DNA of 64,000 nt, taken from contig JARGGH010000003.1 of NCBI GenBank assembly GCA_029210945.1, positions 1 through 64,000 of the forward strand. Direction: 5' to 3'. A program made the position numbers and the translations under genes. This DNA comes from Anaerolineales bacterium. GTDB lineage: Bacteria > Chloroflexota > Anaerolineae > Anaerolineales > E44-bin32. The notes beneath the pieces are model-generated. The model was not told the origin of the DNA and searched no databases. It saw only the letters and a list, made by a program, of their open reading frames with translations. Below, piece by piece: positions 41,520 through 50,710 of this stretch (position 1 is the first letter of the stretch; every line of letters starts with the position of its first letter).

Positions 41520-43679
41520 ATGCAAGAAGCCCCTGATTCACCGCTCACAACGATCGAACGGCTGCGCAGCATCTGGCTATCGCTCCGGCTGTGGTTCATC
41601 CTTGTCATGGGCTTGGCTGGCGTCGTCGCAGCGATCTCGCTTCCCATCACAGGTGGGACGCAGTCTTTCGGTTTAGGGGTCAACGATGTCGCCCCACAGG
41701 ACATCCTGGCTCCATACGCCCATTCCTACGTTAGCGACGTATTGACCGAGCGTGCGCGCGAAGCCAGCGCCGCTGGAATAAGCCAGGTTTACGACCCCCC
41801 GGACAGCAGTGTCGCCCGCCAGCAAATCGAGCAGCTGAATGGAACACTCGATTTCATCGACGCCATCAGGGCAGATAGTTTCGCAACCCGTGAAACTAAA
41901 CTCGCCGATCTGGCCGCGTTGGAAGATGTCCGCCTGGATGCGACGACTGCACAGGCGATACTGGATATGCCAGACAGCCGCTGGGAAAGCGTAAAAGCCG
42001 AAACGCGGTCTGTGCTTGAACAGGTTATGCGCACGGAAATTCGCCCGGGTCGGATCGAGGAAGCCCGCCGCACTATCCCGGCATTGATCAGCATTTCCAT
42101 CCCCGAAAACCAGGGGGAGATTGTCAAGACGATTGCACCGGGGTTTGTTGCCCCAAATGCAAAACTCAACGAAGCCGCTACAGAAGCCAGCCGGGAGGCC
42201 GCCCGCCAGGCGGTCGAGCCCATCACGAAATCCTATGCCGCCGGGGAGACGATTATCAGCCGGGGTGAAGTGGTCAGCGCAGTCGAACTCGAGGCACTCG
42301 AGGAGTACGGATTGCTGCGTGCGCCGGAACCCTGGCGTGAGATCGCGATCAACGTGCTGCTTGTGCTGCTGCTCGGCGGCTCTTTTACACTCTACGCCTA
42401 CCGTACACACCCGAAGCAGATCTCCAACCCCTCTATGGCATTGACAACCAGTTTGCTGTTTATCGTCAGCGCATTCGCGCTGCAGGTGATGATCCCCGGA
42501 AGAACCGTCCTGCCTTACATCTTCCCCGCCGCAACGCTGCCGATCTTGTTCGCGGTCTTCTTCAGCCCTGGCATGGGGGTATTTTCCGCACTGGTGACCG
42601 GTGCTTTAGCCGGGTTCATCGCGCCGCGCGGCCTCGAGATGAGTCTCTACGTCATTTTCGCAGGTGTCCTGGCATCACTGATGGTCGGTCGAGCAGAGCG
42701 GCTGGGGTCATTCATATGGGCGGGCGTCGCCGCCGCCGTCGGGTCCGCCGTCGTGATTGTTGTGTTCCGCATTCCCGATCCCGCCACGGATTTGGTCGGG
42801 AAGCTATCACTCCTGGGGGCCTCCGCCACCAGCGGGATGCTCTCGGCCAGCCTGGGATTCGGTCTGCTGCTGGGAATCGGAAATGCAATCGGCATCACAA
42901 CCAATCTCCAGTTGATCGAGCTTTCCCGCCCTGATCATCCGCTCCTGCAGCAAATCCTGCGCAACGCACCGGGCACCTACCAGCACAGCTTGCAGGTCGC
43001 TAACCTGGCCGAGCAGGCGGCGCGTGCCATCGACGCCAACTCGTTGTTGACCCGCGTGGGCGCGCTTTATCACGATCTTGGAAAATCCCAAAGACCCCAA
43101 TACTTCATCGAGAATCAGGTTGGTGGTCAAAACGTTCACGATCAATTGGATCCAAAGACAAGCGCCGACATCATTCTCGGACACGTACGCGAAGGCGACG
43201 AGCTCGCTCGCAGGCACCGCATTCCACAGAGCATCCGTGCCTTCATCAGAGAACACCATGGCACACTCGAGACCACCTATCAATACAACCAGGCCCTTGA
43301 AGCGGCCGACGGCGACGAAGCCAACCTGGATCGCAGGGATTTCCGCTATCCCGGGCCGCGACCGCGGTCACGAGAGACTGCCCTGTTAATGCTCGCGGAT
43401 GGCGTTGAGGCAGCTGCACGGGCGGAAACCCCCCAGGAGGAGGAAGCGATCGATGAACTCGTACGCTGGGTGATCGAGGATCGAATGGCAAAAGGGCAGC
43501 TCGATCGCACGAACCTGACGCTGAAGGATCTTGATACGACCCGGAAATCATTTGTCGCGACCCTAAAGAACATCTATCACCCCAGAGTTCGTTATCCCAA
43601 CTCCAACGCGAAGGAGGCCGAGAAAGAACACGTCGCACAGGCGGAAGACGCCTCCCCGCTGCCTTCCACCCAAGCATGA
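41520..43679 (+). CDS. 7TM-HD domain phosphohydrolase (PgpH/YqfF type)
   Basis: 719 residues. One N-terminal membrane helix (about 20-42), an extracytoplasmic 7TMR-HDED domain (about 55-270), a set of membrane helices (about 280-460), and a cytoplasmic HD domain with HSLQVANLAEQAA, LYHDLGKSQRP, HVREGDELARRHRIP and FIREHHGT. Family members hydrolyse the signal nucleotide c-di-AMP. The gene lies 6 nt after yqeY and overlaps ybeY by 4 nt, the common order. Start taken as ATG 41520; a TTG one codon earlier is possible. Confidence 0.92.
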   Translation: MQEAPDSPLTTIERLRSIWLSLRLWFILVMGLAGVVAAISLPITGGTQSFGLGVNDVAPQDILAPYAHSYVSDVLTERAREASAAGISQVYDPPDSSVARQQIEQLNGTLDFIDAIRADSFATRETKLADLAALEDVRLDATTAQAILDMPDSRWESVKAETRSVLEQVMRTEIRPGRIEEARRTIPALISISIPENQGEIVKTIAPGFVAPNAKLNEAATEASREAARQAVEPITKSYAAGETIISRGEVVSAVELEALEEYGLLRAPEPWREIAINVLLVLLLGGSFTLYAYRTHPKQISNPSMALTTSLLFIVSAFALQVMIPGRTVLPYIFPAATLPILFAVFFSPGMGVFSALVTGALAGFIAPRGLEMSLYVIFAGVLASLMVGRAERLGSFIWAGVAAAVGSAVVIVVFRIPDPATDLVGKLSLLGASATSGMLSASLGFGLLLGIGNAIGITTNLQLIELSRPDHPLLQQILRNAPGTYQHSLQVANLAEQAARAIDANSLLTRVGALYHDLGKSQRPQYFIENQVGGQNVHDQLDPKTSADIILGHVREGDELARRHRIPQSIRAFIREHHGTLETTYQYNQALEAADGDEANLDRRDFRYPGPRPRSRETALLMLADGVEAAARAETPQEEEAIDELVRWVIEDRMAKGQLDRTNLTLKDLDTTRKSFVATLKNIYHPRVRYPNSNAKEAEKEHVAQAEDASPLPSTQA

Positions 43680-44137
43680 AATACAGCGTAGAGATCCAAT
43701 CGGGTTCAAGCTGGACCCAATACCACCAGCAATTGAAACACGTCGCTGAAACTACCCTTGCACACGCGTCGGCTGAAAGCGGATCGCTCACGATTGTGCT
43801 CACCGATAAGGGCACAATCCGAGAGCTCAATCGGGTGTACGCAGGTGATGACCACGCCACCGACGTGCTGTCATTCGTGGATGGCACGATCCTTCCCGAG
43901 AACGACCGGCGCTATTTTGGAGACGTGATTATCGCAGTTGACGTCGCCCGGGAGCAGGCTGAGAGCGCGGGCCACAGCCTCCAATCCGAGTTGAACCTTC
44001 TGGTCGTACACGGCGTTCTGCATCTGCTCGGCCATGACCATTCAGGACCCGAAGAGAAGCGCGCGATGTGGTCTGCTCAACAAGAAGTCCTGCACGATTT
44101 GGACGTCACGCTGGGGACTGAACGGATTGAGCAATGA
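43676..44137 (+). CDS. ybeY: Endoribonuclease YbeY
   Basis: 153 residues. The zinc-binding HGVLHLLGHDH motif lies near 112-122, with VLSFVDGT and YFGDVIIAVDVAREQA ahead of it. YbeY takes part in 16S rRNA 3'-end maturation and ribosome quality control. Overlaps the HD gene and dgkA by ATGA on both sides, so all three are translationally coupled. Confidence 0.95.
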   Translation: MKYSVEIQSGSSWTQYHQQLKHVAETTLAHASAESGSLTIVLTDKGTIRELNRVYAGDDHATDVLSFVDGTILPENDRRYFGDVIIAVDVAREQAESAGHSLQSELNLLVVHGVLHLLGHDHSGPEEKRAMWSAQQEVLHDLDVTLGTERIEQ

Positions 44138-44514
44138 ACGAACCCCGGCGCTCACACTCACGTATTCAATCCTTCAAGCACGCATTCGCTGGCTGGTGCT
44201 ATGTGCTGAGAACTCAGCGAAATGCGTGGATCCATCTCGTCGCAACGCTTGCCGTGATCATTGCGGGACTCATTTTACGGATAAAAACGGTCGAGTGGGC
44301 AATTCTCGCCGTCGCGATCGGCCTGGTTTGGACGGCTGAATTCGTCAACACAGCACTGGAAGCCGTTGTGGACCTCGCCAGTCCAGAAATGCACCCGTTG
44401 GCGCGGGTGGGCAAAGACGTCGGAGCTGCGGCAGTGCTCATCTCCGCACTGCTCGCCGTCGTTGTCGGTTTGCTGATTCTCGGACCTGCCCTGGTGGAAT
44501 TTTTCATTGAATGA
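44134..44514 (+). CDS. dgkA: Diacylglycerol / undecaprenol kinase (DgkA family)
   Basis: 126 residues with three membrane helices. The family signature TAEFVNTALEAVVDLASPEMHPLAR followed by GKDVGAAAVLI is complete, with the catalytic Glu in FVNTALE. Enzymes with this ybeY neighbour usually phosphorylate undecaprenol and feed cell-wall lipid carrier recycling. The ATG overlaps the ybeY stop codon. Confidence 0.94.
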   Translation: MNEPRRSHSRIQSFKHAFAGWCYVLRTQRNAWIHLVATLAVIIAGLILRIKTVEWAILAVAIGLVWTAEFVNTALEAVVDLASPEMHPLARVGKDVGAAAVLISALLAVVVGLLILGPALVEFFIE

Positions 44515-44550
44515 AGGTTAACATTGACCGATAAAGGGACTTGCATCTCA

Positions 44551-44579
44551 TTGCGACAGGATTCGATCTATGCCATAAT
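44551..44579 (+). promoter_or_regulatory. Promoter of the histidine kinase gene
   Basis: TTGCGA (44551-44556), 17-nt spacer ending in TGC, CATAAT (44574-44579), so an extended -10. About 47 nt ahead of the ATG at 44627. Confidence 0.6.
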
Positions 44580-44626
44580 CGGCTACATTGCGGGGAGTAT
44601 AGACGAACCCCAGAAGGTTCACGTAG

Positions 44627-47194
44627 ATGGTCACTGAGAATTTGAGAGGCAATCTCTACGAAGCGGCGACCGCGTCGCTCGATATGCACAATCCGATGCA
44701 GGCATTGACCACCTTGCTTGAGGTGACCTGCAAACTTGTCGGCGCTGATCGTTCGGCACTCTACGAGCTTGACGAGGGCGAAAATAATTTCACGCCCCGG
44801 CTGGCTTTCGGGGTGTCGATGAGCGATCTCGGCCGCATCGCCTCGAAGACCGAAAACCCGGTGATGCAGAAAGTGTTTTCCAACCGCCGCGCTGCCTTAA
44901 CGCAGGGCGAGGGCGGTGCCCTCGGGCTACCGCTTGCCCCAGGCGTCGTCGCTTGTGCTCCATGCCTGACGAATGGAGACACAATTGGGCTGCTCTTTGC
45001 GGGAGCTGAGCCCGGCAATACCTTCGATGCAGACGCCTTGATGACGCTGGAAATCCTTGCCGCCCGGGCAGCCGAAATTTTCGAGCTGGCCAGTCAGACT
45101 GCCAGCCAGGGCTACTTGCTGCACAAACTTTCGTTGCTCTACCAGGCCAGTCATGCGATTACCGGAACGAGGGACCGACATGAGGCCATCAAGCAGACAG
45201 CCTCGCACCTGCTGAAAGCGACCTCCGCCGACGTCTGCGAAGTGCTCGTCACCGAAGATGGCGGCAACCAGGAGACCATCCGCTTCCGGCAGCGGCTCGG
45301 CAAATCGATGCAGCAGAACGTTGTCACGATGGTTGCTGACAACATGCCGGATTACCCGATCCACAGAGAAGTCCTCTCCTCATTGAAGCCGATCACGATT
45401 AGTTTGAGCCCGCCGACAGGCAGCGCCAAGGACATCGCCATGCTTGAAGCGGAGAACTTCACCTCCGCCTCAATCTTCCCTCTGGCGATCAGAAGCAAAC
45501 CCCTTGGATTAGTCCGGCTTCTGTACACTCAACCAGGCCGGCGCATCAATGAGCAGGAACACGAACTCGCCCAGGCGATCATCAACATCGGCGCGGTCGG
45601 CCTGCAGGACGCGATCCATTTCGAAACGGCAGAATCGCGCGCCAACCAACTTCAGACGCTCGGCGATATCGGCCGCGAAATGACTTCCACGCTGGATCTG
45701 GAGGATGCCCTTCAGAAAGCGATGGACCACACCCAGAATCTACTGAAGGCAGAGGCAGTTGTCCTCTTCTTGCTGAATGAGAAGGGTGAGAAATTGATCC
45801 TCAAAGCAAGTGGCGGCGCACGCTTACGCATCCGGGACGTCGCGATTCGACTGGAGGAAGGCATCGCCGGATGGGTGACGCGCAACAAGAGCCCGCTAAT
45901 CGTGAATGACGTTCGCGCCAATCCGCTCTACCACAGCGCGATCGACGGTCAGACCGGATTGCTCACCACGTCAGTTCTATGCGTTCCGCTTGAACGGCGT
46001 GATGAGATCATGGGCGTGATCGAGGCGATCAACCACCCGCGGGGCGCATTCAACGAAGCGGACCAGCAGCTGCTCTCCTCGGTTGCCTCCTGGGCGGCGG
46101 TCGCACTTGATAATGCCAATCTCTTCCGCAGCGTCACCGAAGAACGCAGCCGGCTTGAGACCACGCTGCGGGAGACTGCAGATGCTGTGGTCCTGACAGA
46201 CAACGATGGAAGGATCATCCTTGTCAATCAGGCTGCAGGGCAAGCGTTTCGAATTAACCCGGAACTGGCGGAGGGACGCTCCGCCGAGGAGATCTTCCTC
46301 AACCACCCCTTGAGCGAGCTTCTCGTGGACGATGAACTCAGCTTGCCGACGACGATGGAAATCACGACTCCCACCGAACGTGTGCTTTACGCGACAATCA
46401 GCGAAATCACCGACGTTGGACGTGTGGCCGTCATGCAGGACATCACGGCCCTCAAACAGATCGACCGCATGCGGTCACAACTGCTGGGAACGGCTGCGCA
46501 TGACCTGAAGAACCCCCTCAACGCAATTCGGCTCGGAGCAGATCTCCTGAATGACGCCGCGTTATCCGATCAGCAGCGCAAAGCACTGAACATGATGCAG
46601 CGCGCCACCGACAGCATGACCAACCTGATCACCGGCTTGTTGGAGACAATTCGGGTGGAATCCACCTCCAATGTCGCTTATGAACCGTTTCAGATCAACG
46701 ACCTGATCCGTAGAGCCATCGAGGATCTCCGACCGCTCTCCGATGATCGAAACCAGGTCGTCGAGTTTGAACCCCCGGACGAGTCGATCTTGATCATGGG
46801 GGACACCAACCGGTTGAATTCCGTCATGTCGAATTTGCTCAGCAACGCGATCAAATTCTCCCAGGATGGCGCCAAGATCAAGGTGAAGGTCCGCTGGGAT
46901 GAAGAGGAAGTGATCGTGAGCGTCGTCGATAACGGTCCAGGAATCCCGGAGGATGAAATCCCACGGATTTTTGAGCACCTTTTCCGGGGCAGCATCACGG
47001 TCAAAGATCCGAACAACCCGATCGAGGGGACCGGTCTCGGGTTGGCCCTGGCGAAGACGGTCATTGAACAACACGGAGGCCGCATCTGGGTGACCAGCAA
47101 GGAAAACGAGGGCAGCACTTTCAGCTTCTCCCTTCCAAAAGAAGCGACACCAAAAACCGGATCGCTGCGCCAGGAACGCGGGGCCGAGATATAA
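44627..47194 (+). CDS. Soluble GAF-GAF-GAF-PAS histidine kinase
   Basis: 855 residues without membrane segments. Three GAF domains (about 20-155, 175-330, 345-500), a PAS domain (about 510-620), HisKA with the H-box AAHDLKNPLNAIRLG (phosphorylated His near 626) and a HATPase with N, G1 and G2 boxes (LLSNAIKFS, VVDNGPGIPEDE, GTGLGLALAKTV). It senses something cytoplasmic, such as a small molecule, gas or redox state; the ligand is unknown. No response regulator lies beside it, so it is an orphan kinase in this window. It has its own promoter and a strong terminator. Confidence 0.9.
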   Translation: MVTENLRGNLYEAATASLDMHNPMQALTTLLEVTCKLVGADRSALYELDEGENNFTPRLAFGVSMSDLGRIASKTENPVMQKVFSNRRAALTQGEGGALGLPLAPGVVACAPCLTNGDTIGLLFAGAEPGNTFDADALMTLEILAARAAEIFELASQTASQGYLLHKLSLLYQASHAITGTRDRHEAIKQTASHLLKATSADVCEVLVTEDGGNQETIRFRQRLGKSMQQNVVTMVADNMPDYPIHREVLSSLKPITISLSPPTGSAKDIAMLEAENFTSASIFPLAIRSKPLGLVRLLYTQPGRRINEQEHELAQAIINIGAVGLQDAIHFETAESRANQLQTLGDIGREMTSTLDLEDALQKAMDHTQNLLKAEAVVLFLLNEKGEKLILKASGGARLRIRDVAIRLEEGIAGWVTRNKSPLIVNDVRANPLYHSAIDGQTGLLTTSVLCVPLERRDEIMGVIEAINHPRGAFNEADQQLLSSVASWAAVALDNANLFRSVTEERSRLETTLRETADAVVLTDNDGRIILVNQAAGQAFRINPELAEGRSAEEIFLNHPLSELLVDDELSLPTTMEITTPTERVLYATISEITDVGRVAVMQDITALKQIDRMRSQLLGTAAHDLKNPLNAIRLGADLLNDAALSDQQRKALNMMQRATDSMTNLITGLLETIRVESTSNVAYEPFQINDLIRRAIEDLRPLSDDRNQVVEFEPPDESILIMGDTNRLNSVMSNLLSNAIKFSQDGAKIKVKVRWDEEEVIVSVVDNGPGIPEDEIPRIFEHLFRGSITVKDPNNPIEGTGLGLALAKTVIEQHGGRIWVTSKENEGSTFSFSLPKEATPKTGSLRQERGAEI

Positions 47195-47215
47195 TTTCGC
47201 CGGATTGAGTAAAAT

Positions 47216-47248
47216 GCCTATGCGCGAAGATCTGCATAGGCTTTTTTT
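47216..47248 (+). terminator. Terminator of the histidine kinase gene
   Basis: GCCTATGC / GCATAGGC, a perfect 8-bp stem with a 10-nt loop, followed by seven T. Confidence 0.9.
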
Positions 47249-47299
47249 ATGCGTTCACCTAGCGGACCGGTCACGCAGCACAATCTCTGGAGGCTATCA

Positions 47300-48151
47300 A
47301 TGAGCGATACGTTTCAATTTGGATCCGTGGGAACTCCAAAATCCACACCGAAGAAACCGGGGGGGTCTGTCGGGACAATCCAGCACCTCGCCGATCAGGG
47401 CCTGCTGGCATTTGAAATAGGCTGGGTCCGGTCTGTGCGGGTATCCGAAAAGACCTGCCAAACGATCAAAGAAGCAGCAGTGAACGCCGGCGTTGCTTTG
47501 AGCGTCCATGCTCCCTATTACATCAACCTGAATGCAGACGGAAAAGAATGGCCGAAGAGCCGCAAACGCCTTATGGACGCTGCGTATTATGGCCATCTCG
47601 CCGGGGCGACGGATATCGTCTTTCACCCTGGATCCTACTTCGAGGAAGCGCCGGAAAAGGTCCTGGAGATCGCGATTCCCAGGTTAAGAGAATGCGTCGA
47701 GGAACTCCATTCGAAGGAAATCTCCGTTTCCTTACGCCCGGAGACAATGGGCAAAGGGTCCTTGCTGGGATCGCTCGATGATACGCTGGTCATGTCGAGG
47801 GAAATCGAGGGTGTTGACCCATGCCTCGATTTTGCGCATTTGCATGCCCGCGCCGGGGATGGGACGGTCAATTCGTACGATGAGTGGTCTCAGATGCTGG
47901 AAGACTATGCGAATGCGCTTGGAAAATCTGCGCTCAAAAGGCTCCACTGCCATCTCTCCGGGATTGAATATTCTGAGAAAGGCGAACGGAAACACCTGAT
48001 GCTGGCCGAATCCGACTTCGACCTGCAAGCGTTAATCCAGGCGCTCCACGATCACGATTGTGCCGGCCGGATCTTATGCGAGAGCCCGGAATATATGGAC
48101 AAGGATGCATTGATCGTCAAAGCGGCATGGCAGAAGGTGTCGGCGACCTGA
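47300..48151 (+). CDS. Endonuclease IV-like TIM-barrel protein
   Basis: 283 residues of the AP endonuclease 2 family (Nfo-like TIM barrel). Metal-ligand blocks: LSVHAPYYINL, IVFHPGSYF, LRPETMGKGSLLGS, CLDFAHLHARAG, KRLHCHLSG and a C-terminal CESPE glutamate. True Nfo enzymes incise abasic sites in DNA. Members this divergent (many Glu/His shifts such as GSLLGS) may have that role or act on another substrate. Start is ATG 47300 after GGAGG at 6 nt; residues upstream of it look non-coding. Confidence 0.82.
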   Translation: MSDTFQFGSVGTPKSTPKKPGGSVGTIQHLADQGLLAFEIGWVRSVRVSEKTCQTIKEAAVNAGVALSVHAPYYINLNADGKEWPKSRKRLMDAAYYGHLAGATDIVFHPGSYFEEAPEKVLEIAIPRLRECVEELHSKEISVSLRPETMGKGSLLGSLDDTLVMSREIEGVDPCLDFAHLHARAGDGTVNSYDEWSQMLEDYANALGKSALKRLHCHLSGIEYSEKGERKHLMLAESDFDLQALIQALHDHDCAGRILCESPEYMDKDALIVKAAWQKVSAT

Positions 48152-48191
48152 AGCCCTCCCCCGGGAGATAGGTTGCACGGCAGCGATGAAC

Positions 48192-48216
48192 CGCCGGTGA
48201 AACCGCCGGCGTTTTT
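48192..48216 (+). terminator. Terminator after the endonuclease IV-like gene
   Basis: CGCCGG / CCGGCG stem of 6 bp with an 8-nt loop, followed by TTTTT. Lies just before the convergent oppC-like gene. Confidence 0.6.
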
Positions 48217-48235
48217 CTTGCTGTAAATGCCAGAT

Positions 48236-49600
48236 TCAGCGCTTTTTCTTCCGGGTCCGCGGATCGATAACGTCACGCAGACCATCACCAAGAAAGTTGA
48301 AAGCCAGGGTGAGGATCGTAAGCGCAATGCTGGGGAGCAGGATCAGGTACGGGCTGGTGCGGAGACCCGGATAGCCTTCGCGGATCATCGTACCCCAACT
48401 CGGCAGGTCTTTCGCGGCGCTGCCTCCCCGCTGGCTGGTGAGCACACCCAATCCGATGAAGCTCAACGTCGCTTCAAGGAAGATGTATCCGGGGATCGAG
48501 ATCGTCTCCATGACCAGCAGCGGACCGATGATGTTGGGGAGCAGGTGATGAACGATGATCTGCACTTCGTTTGCCCCGATCGATTTGGCAGCCTCGATGT
48601 AATCATTCGCTTTCTGGCTGTGCACCATGGCTCTTGACAAGCGTGCCATACCCACCCAGTTCACGGCGCCGATTGCGATGAAGAGGAAGAGCAATCCCCC
48701 CGTTTGCCGGTTCAAAACCTCCAGAACCCCTAAGACGCCTTCCTTTTCCACGTACCAGAGCCGGAAGAATGATTGGATGCCGAGCACGATCAGAAAGACG
48801 GGCAGCGAGTACAGGAAATCGACAAAGCGCATCATCGCTTCGTCAATCCGGCCCCCTTCATAGCCGGCGATTGTGCCGTAAGAGATCCCGATCAGGACGC
48901 TTACCGCGGACGCGACCAGCGCGACGCTCAGCGACGTTCTGGAAGCGTAAACTGTCCGGCTGTAGAGGTCACGGCCCACTCGATCGGTTCCTGCCAGGAA
49001 GATTGTACAGCCTCGTTCCTCTAGCGGTGTCCCGTACCAGTGGCAGGCTTCCAGTCTTTCTTGATCAGGCTCGAAGCGCGTCATCGGCTCTTCGCGGATA
49101 TGCTCGAAACTGGCCACATCCGGGTCGTACGGCGTGATCAACGGAGCGAATATCGCCATGAAAAAGAAGAGCAGCAGTATCACCAGGCTGGCAACCGCCG
49201 CACGATGTCGTTTGAACCCGCGCCAGGCATCTTTCCACAGGGCCCCGCGCGGAGCGCTTAATGTTTCAAGCCCATCCTTTACGAGTTGTGCGGGCGCGGC
49301 GATCCATCCAGAGTCAACCGGCGCTTCAGGAACCTCCCCCGGCAGGCGCTCCTCAAACCAGGCGACGGCCTGGCTGACGCGCTCGTTATCGGGTTCAATT
49401 TCCTGAGCTTTCCGGGCATAAGCAAGCCCGGCGCGCGGCTCGGCCAGCGCGGCCAGCACCAACCAGGCCTCGTACCGATCGGCGCGCCACTCGAGTGCCC
49501 GCAGCGCCATTCTACGAGCCTCGGTAGGCAGGCCGGCTTTCAAAGCCGCCGCGGCGTACCTGAGTGCTGATTCGTAACGCTCGTTGATATCGTTAGACAT
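48236..49600 (-). CDS. ABC transporter permease (OppC/DppC type) with N-terminal TPR-like extension
   Basis: 454 residues, longer than the usual 280-320. Residues about 5-85 are helical and repeat-like (SALRYAAAALKAGLPTEARRMALRALE, then AWLVLAALAEPRAGLAYARKAQEIEPDN), resembling a TPR. Then comes a linker, OppC_N helix RHRAAVASLVILLLFFFMAIFAP, periplasmic loop with two Cys, and the permease core with the EAA-type loop DYIEAAKSIGANEVQIIVHHLLPN. Membrane helices near 138, 216, 250, 305, 360 and 420. OppB lies 70 nt upstream. No ATPase or binding protein is in the window. Substrate probably a peptide or similar nutrient. Confidence 0.88.
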   Translation of the reverse strand: MSNDINERYESALRYAAAALKAGLPTEARRMALRALEWRADRYEAWLVLAALAEPRAGLAYARKAQEIEPDNERVSQAVAWFEERLPGEVPEAPVDSGWIAAPAQLVKDGLETLSAPRGALWKDAWRGFKRHRAAVASLVILLLFFFMAIFAPLITPYDPDVASFEHIREEPMTRFEPDQERLEACHWYGTPLEERGCTIFLAGTDRVGRDLYSRTVYASRTSLSVALVASAVSVLIGISYGTIAGYEGGRIDEAMMRFVDFLYSLPVFLIVLGIQSFFRLWYVEKEGVLGVLEVLNRQTGGLLFLFIAIGAVNWVGMARLSRAMVHSQKANDYIEAAKSIGANEVQIIVHHLLPNIIGPLLVMETISIPGYIFLEATLSFIGLGVLTSQRGGSAAKDLPSWGTMIREGYPGLRTSPYLILLPSIALTILTLAFNFLGDGLRDVIDPRTRKKKR

Positions 49601-49670
49601 ATCAGCAGCTACCTGCCAATTTCAAACTTCTCATTTCAAGCGAACACCCTGGATTAATCATCAAACTTAA

Positions 49671-50657
49671 TCAACCATTCGATGCCTTGTAGGTGATGCG
49701 CGGGTCGAGGAAGACGTAAAGAATATCAGCGAGTAAGTTTCCGGTGACCAGGATGACCGCAAAAATCAGGATGCTGCTGCTGAGTAAAAAGTATTCGGTG
49801 TCAAAAACACTGTTGACCATGACGCGCGCCAGGCCGTTGATGCCGAAGATGTTTTCAACGACGACCATGCCGGGCAGCAGCGCGACAAAAAGCGGACCGA
49901 GGATCGTCACGGTCGGAATGAGCGCATTCTTAAGTGCATGAGTGGTGAGAACTACCCGTTCACGCACCCCTTTTGCCCGTGCCGTGCGAATGTAGTCTTC
50001 CGATAAGACCTCCAGCAGACTGCTTCGAACCAGGCGTGCGATCGTGGCCGAGATCGAGATCCCGAGCGTGACCACTGGCAGGGCTGCATGACGGAAGAAA
50101 CTCGTTTCCAGAGGGGGCAGGAACCCGAGCGCAAATGGTGGATCGGCCCCCCAGAAGGCGATCGGAAACCACCCCAACTTTAAGCCCAGGAAATAGATCA
50201 AGACGGGTGCCAGCACCAGGTTAGGTATCGAGATGCCGATCACGGCGATGAACGTCGCGATGTAATCCAGCGGCCGGGTATGGCGCAAGGCTGCCACGAT
50301 CCCAGCTGGAACGCCGATGATTAAGCCGGTGAGGATCGACATCACGCCCAACTGCAGGCTCACAGGAAGTGCGGCGGCGATGACCTCATTCACGGATTGA
50401 TGACGGGTGCGCAGAAGCGGGCCGAAATCCCCCTTGAGAATATTGCCCACGTAGATCAGGAACTGTTCCTGGAAAGGCCGGTGCAGCCCGTAGCGCGTCT
50501 CCATCATTAAGCGGACATTTTCGGGCAGGCTGTGTCCCCCTGCGGAACTCTCAAATGGACCCGTGGGCTGGAGACGGACCATAAGGAAGGCGAAGAATAG
50601 AATCGCAATCAACACCGGGATGGAGAGCAGGACCCTGCGAAAGATGTATCTTGACAT
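49671..50657 (-). CDS. ABC transporter permease (OppB/DppB type)
   Basis: 328 residues with about six membrane helices. N-terminal YIFRRVLLSIPVLIAILFFAFLMVRL, the EAA-type loop DYIRTARAKGVRERVVLTTHALKNALIP and the C-terminal DILYVFLDPRITY are typical of the DppB/OppB family. It pairs with the OppC-like gene 70 nt downstream and follows a lipoprotein/membrane gene by 53 nt. The annotated ATG is 50657; a TTG one codon upstream is possible. Confidence 0.92.
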   Translation of the reverse strand: MSRYIFRRVLLSIPVLIAILFFAFLMVRLQPTGPFESSAGGHSLPENVRLMMETRYGLHRPFQEQFLIYVGNILKGDFGPLLRTRHQSVNEVIAAALPVSLQLGVMSILTGLIIGVPAGIVAALRHTRPLDYIATFIAVIGISIPNLVLAPVLIYFLGLKLGWFPIAFWGADPPFALGFLPPLETSFFRHAALPVVTLGISISATIARLVRSSLLEVLSEDYIRTARAKGVRERVVLTTHALKNALIPTVTILGPLFVALLPGMVVVENIFGINGLARVMVNSVFDTEYFLLSSSILIFAVILVTGNLLADILYVFLDPRITYKASNG

Positions 50658-50710
50658 CAACCCAACCTCGTTCTTCTAACTTCCTTACCTGTGCCTTAAG
50701 GCAGCGCGGC

